Below are positions 5,798 to 10,656 of a stretch of 10,656 nt of DNA, piece by piece. Every line of letters begins with the position of its first letter. Position 1 is the stretch's first letter. The translations under genes and the position numbers were made by a program. Where the stretch lies: the NCBI GenBank assembly GCA_903863315.1, contig CAIPBN010000474.1:1-10656 (forward strand), given 5' to 3'. The notes below the pieces were generated by a model. That model did not search any database and was not told the DNA's origin. It saw nothing but the letters and a program-made list of their open reading frames with translations. The DNA comes from an uncultured Verrucomicrobiota bacterium (lineage in GTDB: Bacteria; Verrucomicrobiota; Verrucomicrobiia; Limisphaerales; SXTU01).

Positions 5798-6349
5798 ATG
5801 AGCGCGAAATACTCCTTCAGCCTCACCTCCGAGGACCGGCAGCGCGCCGATTTGCCGCGCAAGATCCTCATCGCGCAGCACGACACCGAGACGATTGCGC
5901 ACGTGACGCTCAAGCTGCTGGCCTTCCTCATTTTCTGGCGGCCCCGGCTGCAAATCGAATCCAACCTCCATCAGGACGACATTCCCTTCATTCCGGACCT
6001 CGTCCAGCTCGACTACACCTTGCAGCCGGCCTTGTGGGTGGAGTGTGGCGAGTGTTCGGTGGCCAAGCTCGACAAGCTGGCGGTGAAGTGCCACGACGCG
6101 GAGATCTGGGTGGTGAAGCGCTCACCCGCCGCCGCCGAGCATCTGTGGGCCGCGATGAAGAAGGCGGAGCTGCGGCGCGACCGCTACCAACTGCTCGCGC
6201 TCGACGCGGAGATGTTCGAGGAGGTCTGCGGCCTCGTGCAGGCCCGCAATGAGGTGACGTTGTTTGCCTGTGAGTTCGATTCTCCCAAGCTGCAGTTCGA
6301 CTTCAACGGGCTGTGGTTCGACGCGGAGTTTCAGGTGCTCCGGTTTTGA
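5798..6349 (+). CDS. YaeQ-like protein, PD-(D/E)XK fold
   Basis: A 183-residue soluble protein whose order of motifs fits the YaeQ family: RKILIAQHDTET (21-32), LKLLAFLIFW (38-47), LQIE (51-54), a D-rich turn then PDLV (66-69), LWVECG (79-84) and a lysine pair K90/K93 in AKLDK. YaeQ proteins adopt the PD-(D/E)XK nuclease fold; E54, D67, E82 and K90 are at the expected places for its metal/catalytic set, though activity is not established for the family. Length equals the usual ~180 residues. The match is from remembered patterns and is weaker at the C-terminus, where the sequence (RNEVTLFACEF) differs from proteobacterial members. The start ATG at 5798 has no ribosome-binding motif. It converges on the Sel1 gene. 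The alternative is a separate uncharacterised PD-(D/E)XK family. Confidence 0.62.
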   Translation: MSAKYSFSLTSEDRQRADLPRKILIAQHDTETIAHVTLKLLAFLIFWRPRLQIESNLHQDDIPFIPDLVQLDYTLQPALWVECGECSVAKLDKLAVKCHDAEIWVVKRSPAAAEHLWAAMKKAELRRDRYQLLALDAEMFEEVCGLVQARNEVTLFACEFDSPKLQFDFNGLWFDAEFQVLRF

Positions 6350-6353
6350 TGCA

Positions 6354-6391
6354 GCAAAAGCAAAAGGCCACGGAAGGTTGATTCCGTGGCC
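6354..6391 (-). terminator. Intrinsic terminator of the Sel1-repeat gene
   Basis: A perfect 10-bp stem (GGCCACGGAA, 6366-6375, with 6382-6391) closes a 6-base loop. On the minus strand it is followed by TTTTGCTTTTGC, a T-rich tract, so it should end transcription arriving from the minus-strand gene, whose stop lies 21 bases upstream. On the plus strand there is no T-tract, but the stem may still slow readthrough from the YaeQ-like gene. Confidence 0.75.
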
Positions 6392-6411
6392 CGAGATGGG
6401 GTGGGCAGCGC

Positions 6412-9400
6412 CTAGCGTTTGCCGATGACTTCCTTGAGCTTGTCGGAGGCTTCCTTGCCGGCGGCGAGCTTCTGGCGGATGAGCTTGTAGGCTTCGGAGG
6501 CGCGCTTCTGGCCCTCGGTGATTTGCCAGGGGCTCATGAGGCGGATGACCTTGTCGCGCGCTTCCATGGCCCGTTGGTGACCAAAGGCGCCCACGAGGTT
6601 ATACCACTTGTAGGCTTCGACGTAGTCCTGCGGCACGCCGCGCCCCAGCTCGTGGCAACTGCCCAAGCGGAACTGGGAATCGAGATGCGCCTGTTCGGCC
6701 GCACGGGAATACCACTTCACGGCCTCCGCGTAGTCCTGCGGCACCACTTGGCCGGCCTCGCAGAACTGGCCCAAGCGGGCCTGGGAATCGACGATGCCCG
6801 CCTCGGCGCTGAGGCGATACCACTTGACCGCCTCCTGCTGGTCCTGCGCGACGCCCAAGCCTGAATCGAAATACTGGGCCAGCCGGGCCTGCGCGTCCGC
6901 GATGCCCTGCTGGGCGGCCATGCGGAAATATTTCGCCGCCTCGGCAAAGTCCTGCAGCGTGCCGAGTCCACGGTCGATGCAGCGGCCCAAGCGCGCCTGC
7001 GCTTCGGCGTGGCCAGCTTCCGCCGCCTTGCGATACCAGATGACGGCGGTTTGGTGGGTTTGCAGCACCCCGCGCCCAAACTCCGTGCAGAAGCCGAGGC
7101 GGAATTGCGCGTTGGGCTCATTCTGATCAGCGGCCAAGCGATACCAGCCGGCCGCCTCCGTGAAGTCCTGCGGGACGCCTTCGCCAGTTTCGTAGCACAG
7201 GCCGGTGTAGAACTGCGCGGCCGCGTGGCCGTTGTCGGCGACGGTGCGGTAGAGGGTGTAGGCGCGGTTGACATCGCGCTCCACGCCCAGGCCCTGCCGG
7301 AGCAGTTGGGCGAGCAGGAACTTGGATTCCAGATGACCTTGATCCGCCGCCGCCTGGAAGCACTGCGCCGCTTTGGAGTGGTCGTGCTCGATGCCGTAGC
7401 CGTGCTGGTAGCAGAGACCAAGCTTGTGCTGGGCGCTGACGTTGCCCTGGTTGGCGGATTGGAGGAACCAGCGGGCGGCGGTGACCTGATCCTGCACGAC
7501 GCCCTGGCCCTTTTGGTAGAGGCAGGCCAGCGCGTATTGGGCGGCGGGGTTGCCGCGGTCTGCGGCGCGTTGATACCAGCGGGCAGCGGCAGCGTAATCC
7601 TGCGGGATGCCTTCGCCCTGCTCATACTTGGCAGCCAGCGTGTATTGCGCCCCAACGTGATCCTGCTCGGCGGCCTTGTGATACCAGACGATGGACTCAG
7701 CGTAGTTCTGGGGCACGCCTTTGCCGCTCGTGCAAAGCTCGGCGAGGGTAAACTGGGCGTCCCGGTTGCCGTTTTCAGCGGCGAGCTGGATGAGCATGCC
7801 TGCGGCCACCAAGTCCTGTGGGACGCCATCGCCGACCAGATATTTCTGGCCGAGGGCGTGTTGCTCGGCCGGCGAGGCCTGCTGCACCATGCCCATGAGC
7901 GATTCGGTTTCCTCGAAGATGGGCGCGACCACTGGCTCCGGCGCGGTCACCGGCTGCGGTGGGATAAACGTCGGCTCTGTGAAAACGGGCGAGGGCATCG
8001 CCTGCGCCGCAGGGGCGAAATGCGCCGGTGTGCTGAAGGTGGTGGCGGGTGGTGGGGCCAGCACCGGAGCGGGCACAGGAGCAGGCTCCGGTTCGGGCGC
8101 GGGCATGACGAAAATGGAACGAGGCGGTTCCGGCTCCGGCACCGTGACAGGTGTGGGCCCTGGCAGCGGGACGGGCTCTTCGGCCACCGGTTCTGGTGCG
8201 GGGGCAGGGGCGGGGACAGGTTCTTCCGCGCTCGGAGCGGCCTCAACCGCCACAGGGGCCTCGATTGGCTTGGCTTCCTCAACCGGGAGCTCGGGTTCGG
8301 TCACAGCAGGCGCCGGCTCGGCGGGAGCGAGGGTGGCGGAAGTGGCGAAGATGGTTTCGGCCTCCGGTTCCGCACCCGCTTCGCTCTTGGTCAAATCCTG
8401 CAAGGCAGCCTTGGCTTCCGGATCGCCTTGGGCTGCGGCCCGACGATACCAGGCAATGGCCTCATCGCGGTTCTTCGGCACGCCTTCACCGATTTCATGG
8501 CAATAACCTAGGTTGAATTGCGCGGCGGCGTTCCCTTGCAAGGCGGCCTTGCGATACCACTCCACTGCCTGAGTGTAGTCCTGGGATACGCCTTCGCCCC
8601 GATGGTAGTGCGCTCCGAGCGCGAACTGCGCCTCTGGCAGGCCTTGCTCGGCGGCCCGGCGAATCCACTTCACCGCCGTCTCGTAGTTCGGCTGGCCCAT
8701 GATGCCGTTGACGTAGGCAATGCCGAGGTCGAACTGGGCGTTGGCATCGCCCGCCTCTGCGTCCGCGACCATTTTGGCCTGCGGGTCGTCCGTTGCCAGG
8801 GAGGTGCTGGTGGCGTAAGTCGGGGCCGGCACCGGTTGCGGAGCGGCGATGGGCTCAGGCGCGGGCAGGCTGGCGGAAATCGGTGCCTCCATCCGCACCG
8901 GTTCCGGCGCGCTGGGTTCGGGGGCGGGAGGGGCGAGCGTGGCGGAAATCGGCGCGCCAGGCGCGGTCGAGAGCACGGCTTCAAACTCAGGCTCGGGCTT
9001 GGCAGCCGGACGGGTGAACGGGGTGGGGCTGGTGAACGAGCCCTTGGGCAGCGTCTTCTCCAGCTCGATGATAGCCTGTCGGGCGTCCTCGTCGCCGGCA
9101 TCCGCAGCCTTACGATACCAGATGAGCGCCTCGTCGGGATTCTTCTCCACGCCCTCACCGATTTCGTAACAGTAGGCGAGATTGAACTGCGCGAGTGTGT
9201 GGCCCTGTTCCGCGGCCTTGCGATAGAGCCCGACCGCCTTTTCGTAATCTGCAGCGACGCCCTTGCCCTGCTGGTAGAGCGCACCCAAAAGAAACTGCGC
9301 GTCGGCGTGGCCTCGGCGGGTGGCCTTTTCGAGATAGTCGGCGGCGAGCGAGTAATCGAGCGGCACGCCCTCGCCACGCGTGTAGAGGTGGCCGAGCTGG

Positions 9401-9465
9401 TATTGGGCGTGCGCGTCGCCTTGTTGGGCCTTAAGCTGGAGGGACTTGATGTTGGCGCTCGCCAT
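6412..9465 (-). CDS. Large Sel1-repeat (TPR-like) protein with two Pro-rich linkers
   Basis: A 1017-residue helical-repeat scaffold. I count 18 Sel1 units of 36 residues (pattern G.a.AQf.LG..Y..G.GV.qDy..A..WYrkAAeq): three in block A (about 16-124), three in block B (about 239-347) and twelve in block C (about 531-963). A and B each end in a partial unit and are followed by linkers rich in Ala, Pro, Glu and Val (about 140-237 and 360-525). The tail (964-1017) is charged and basic. No signal peptide or membrane helix is seen, so it is probably cytoplasmic, though export cannot be excluded. Sel1 proteins mediate protein-protein contacts; the partner is unknown. ATG 9465 (MASANIKSLQ) is chosen over an upstream TTG at 9540, whose extension overlaps a palindrome. 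There is no enzyme domain. Confidence 0.9.
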   Translation of the reverse strand: MASANIKSLQLKAQQGDAHAQYQLGHLYTRGEGVPLDYSLAADYLEKATRRGHADAQFLLGALYQQGKGVAADYEKAVGLYRKAAEQGHTLAQFNLAYCYEIGEGVEKNPDEALIWYRKAADAGDEDARQAIIELEKTLPKGSFTSPTPFTRPAAKPEPEFEAVLSTAPGAPISATLAPPAPEPSAPEPVRMEAPISASLPAPEPIAAPQPVPAPTYATSTSLATDDPQAKMVADAEAGDANAQFDLGIAYVNGIMGQPNYETAVKWIRRAAEQGLPEAQFALGAHYHRGEGVSQDYTQAVEWYRKAALQGNAAAQFNLGYCHEIGEGVPKNRDEAIAWYRRAAAQGDPEAKAALQDLTKSEAGAEPEAETIFATSATLAPAEPAPAVTEPELPVEEAKPIEAPVAVEAAPSAEEPVPAPAPAPEPVAEEPVPLPGPTPVTVPEPEPPRSIFVMPAPEPEPAPVPAPVLAPPPATTFSTPAHFAPAAQAMPSPVFTEPTFIPPQPVTAPEPVVAPIFEETESLMGMVQQASPAEQHALGQKYLVGDGVPQDLVAAGMLIQLAAENGNRDAQFTLAELCTSGKGVPQNYAESIVWYHKAAEQDHVGAQYTLAAKYEQGEGIPQDYAAAARWYQRAADRGNPAAQYALACLYQKGQGVVQDQVTAARWFLQSANQGNVSAQHKLGLCYQHGYGIEHDHSKAAQCFQAAADQGHLESKFLLAQLLRQGLGVERDVNRAYTLYRTVADNGHAAAQFYTGLCYETGEGVPQDFTEAAGWYRLAADQNEPNAQFRLGFCTEFGRGVLQTHQTAVIWYRKAAEAGHAEAQARLGRCIDRGLGTLQDFAEAAKYFRMAAQQGIADAQARLAQYFDSGLGVAQDQQEAVKWYRLSAEAGIVDSQARLGQFCEAGQVVPQDYAEAVKWYSRAAEQAHLDSQFRLGSCHELGRGVPQDYVEAYKWYNLVGAFGHQRAMEARDKVIRLMSPWQITEGQKRASEAYKLIRQKLAAGKEASDKLKEVIGKR
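7891..8388 (-). other. Long Pro/Ala/Glu-rich linker of the Sel1 protein
   Basis: Codes for about residues 360-525: dense P-A-P, P-E-P and E-E-P-V steps with few hydrophobic residues. It should be extended and disordered. It separates the twelve-unit solenoid from the N-terminal blocks; a shorter linker of the same kind is coded at 8755-9048. Confidence 0.8.
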
Positions 9466-9529
9466 GGGCGGATAGTTTGTTTTTCGAGCCGGTGAAAGCA
9501 ACCAAGAAATAGGCTGAACGGGCCAATTT

Positions 9530-9609
9530 CCAAGCTCCAAATACGGTTTCGTGAACGAATTGCCACCGGCTTGCCGTTCGTTGCCTCGGACGCGGGATTT
9601 GGAGCTTGG
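9530..9609. repeat. Inverted repeat between divergent genes
   Basis: A perfect 13-bp inverted repeat, CCAAGCTCCAAAT (9530-9542) and ATTTGGAGCTTGG (9597-9609), encloses a second pair, AACGAA (9554-9559) and TTCGTT (9577-9582). Outside the arms, AACGGGCC (9518-9525) and GCCCGTTT again pair with a small offset. It occupies the middle of the 176-base region between the Sel1 and deoC starts, so it lies among both promoters. It could be a regulator site or another dispersed palindrome. Confidence 0.75.
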
Positions 9610-9635
9610 AGCCCGTTTCGCCTCCCCGCTATTCT
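9606..9635 (+). promoter_or_regulatory. Candidate deoC promoter, possibly leaderless
   Basis: TATTCT (9630-9635) is a fair -10 box, 6 bases before ATG 9642, with a weak -35 match TTGGAG (9606-9611) 18 bases upstream. Transcription would begin at about the A of the ATG. The -35 box overlaps the right arm of the palindrome. Confidence 0.35.
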
Positions 9636-9641
9636 GCCGCC

Positions 9642-10577
9642 ATGAAAGCGCTCACCACCTCGTTCCGCGCTCCGCGTTCCGCGTTCCGCGTTCCCGTGGT
9701 TCCGACCGTGGACCAGATCATGGCCGAGGAACGCGCGGCCAGCTTCACCAAGCGCAGCATCAAGACCAGCGCCAAGCTCGCCGGGCTCAAGCTCGCCGTG
9801 AGCATGATGGACCTCACCACCCTTGAGGGTAAAGACACTCCCGGCAAGGTCGCCTACCTTTGTCGCAAGGCCCTCGCCCCCGCCGAACCGCGCTTCGCCG
9901 TGCCGTCCTGCGCCGCCGTCTGTGTGTATCCGAACATGGTCCGGCACGCGCGCAAGTTCCTCGTTGCGGACTCGCTTGTCCATGTCGCTGCCGTCGCCAC
10001 CGGCTTTCCCAGCGGCCAGTATCCCTTGCCCACGAAACTCGCCGAGGTCCGCCGCGCCGTCGCCGACGGAGCCGATGAAATTGACATGGTGATTGACCGC
10101 TGCGCCTTCCTCACTGGCGACTTCGCGAAGGTCCACGACGAAATCGCCGCCACGAAGGAAGCCTGCGGCCCCGCGCACTTGAAGGTCATCTTCGAGACCG
10201 GCGAACTCGTCACCTACGACAACGTCCGGCTCGCCAGTCAGATCGCGATGGAGGCCGGCGCGGACTTCATCAAGACCAGCACCGGCAAGGTCACGCCCGC
10301 CGCCACCATGCCCGTCACCCTCGTGATGCTGGAGGCCATCCGCGACCACTTCTTCGCCACCGGCGTGCGCATCGGCATGAAGCCTGCCGGCGGCATCCGC
10401 ACCAGCAAGCAGGCGCTGGCCTACCTCGTCATGGTGAAGGAAACCCTCGGCGACGACTGGCTCACCCCCGACCTCTTCCGCTTCGGTGCGAGCACGCTCG
10501 TCAACGACGTGCTCATGCAGATCGCGAAGCTCGTGGACGGCCGCTACCAAGGACCGGACTACTTCTCGCAGCCGTAA
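9642..10577 (+). CDS. deoC: Deoxyribose-phosphate aldolase
   Basis: A 311-residue class I aldolase that splits 2-deoxyribose-5-phosphate into glyceraldehyde-3-phosphate and acetaldehyde, the last step of deoxynucleoside breakdown. Active-site residues are present: Schiff-base lysine K211 in DFIKTSTGK, proton-relay K248 in GMKPAGGIRT, and D147 in DEIDMVI. Segments such as DLTTLEGKDT, AAVCVYP and FRFGASTLVND resemble animal DERA more than the ~220-260-residue bacterial type, and the length agrees. ATG 9642 follows the -10 box; the first ~20 residues (FRAPRSAFRVP) come from a 7-bp tandem repeat and are not conserved, so ATG 9720 (MAEERAAS) is an alternative start. It is divergent from the Sel1 gene; no other deo gene is in view. 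Confidence 0.95.
   Translation: MKALTTSFRAPRSAFRVPVVPTVDQIMAEERAASFTKRSIKTSAKLAGLKLAVSMMDLTTLEGKDTPGKVAYLCRKALAPAEPRFAVPSCAAVCVYPNMVRHARKFLVADSLVHVAAVATGFPSGQYPLPTKLAEVRRAVADGADEIDMVIDRCAFLTGDFAKVHDEIAATKEACGPAHLKVIFETGELVTYDNVRLASQIAMEAGADFIKTSTGKVTPAATMPVTLVMLEAIRDHFFATGVRIGMKPAGGIRTSKQALAYLVMVKETLGDDWLTPDLFRFGASTLVNDVLMQIAKLVDGRYQGPDYFSQP
9661..9695. repeat. Heptanucleotide tandem array inside the deoC start
   Basis: Five successive 7-base units: CGTTCCG, CGCTCCG, CGTTCCG, CGTTCCG, CGTTCCC. It encodes residues 8-18 of the annotated DeoC. Because the unit is 7 bases, gain or loss of a copy would shift the frame unless translation starts downstream at 9720. Confidence 0.85.
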
Positions 10578-10656
10578 CAAACAGCACCTGCCCGCTGGAC
10601 AGTTCCCGCCGTGGTGCCCGTTCAGGGCCGCGCTTGCGATGTCGTAAAGGTGACGA

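Noticed and set aside
7009..8511. A 500-codon open frame on the plus strand opposite the Sel1 gene
   Set aside because: It mirrors the GC-rich repeat codons of the minus-strand gene, and its product is a Gly/Arg-rich sequence with no domain. The minus strand has 18 clear Sel1 units. The 325-codon frame at 8518-9495 fails for the same reason.
4460..9695. Short direct repeats considered as CRISPR
   Set aside because: Units are 7 bases without unique spacers, and there are no cas genes in the window.
8670..10580. A 636-codon open frame on the minus strand across deoC and the start of the Sel1 gene
   Set aside because: It runs antisense to deoC, whose catalytic motifs are intact, then out of frame through the Sel1 gene, giving Arg/Pro/Ser-rich text with no domain.
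10578..10656. Sequence after deoC
   Set aside because: Seventy-nine bases with no protein-like frame, hairpin with T-tract, or RNA gene that I can support.

Overview
The window reads as chromosomal DNA of a GC-rich bacterium, most likely a verrucomicrobial (Limisphaerales/Pedosphaera-type) or related PVC-group organism. The reasons are the family mix (a threonine synthase next to a CysO-like sulfur carrier, a eukaryote-like DERA aldolase, a YaeQ-like protein, Thr/Asn- and Pro-rich linkers), many small palindromes between genes, and the lack of any Shine-Dalgarno-like sequence before any start. This assignment is an inference from recalled family knowledge; no search was run.

Layout. (1) Bases 1-2520, plus strand: 3' part of threonine synthase, a CysO/MoaD-type sulfur carrier ending in Gly-Gly, an AT-richer stretch with a small membrane protein and a 50-residue acidic ORF, then a stand-alone NIL-domain protein. 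The carrier and the NIL protein beside an O-phosphohomoserine enzyme suggest a sulfur-delivery step in the aspartate-family (Thr/Met/Cys) pathways. (2) 2583-3017, plus: a DUF309 protein, converging on (3) 3040-4434, minus: a complete metallo-beta-lactamase/beta-CASP/RMMBL nuclease. (4) 4507-5694, plus: a membrane-anchored L,D-transpeptidase with peptidoglycan-binding and LysM-like modules. (5) 5798-6349, plus: a YaeQ-like PD-(D/E)XK protein, converging on (6) 6412-9465, minus: a 1017-residue Sel1-repeat protein with two proline-rich linkers; a good hairpin terminator lies between them. (7) 9642-10577, plus: deoxyribose-phosphate aldolase (DeoC), divergent from the Sel1 gene. The last 79 bases show no recognisable gene.

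Most genes look like single transcription units rather than one operon; only the thrC-to-NIL stretch looks like a functional group. Most longer gene junctions hold a different 60-90 bp imperfect palindrome or a 7-bp tandem repeat: 1211-1298, 2521-2580, 4460-4479, 5701-5787, 9530-9609, and 9661-9695, the last inside the start of deoC. I see no tRNA, rRNA, CRISPR array, insertion sequence or prophage gene.
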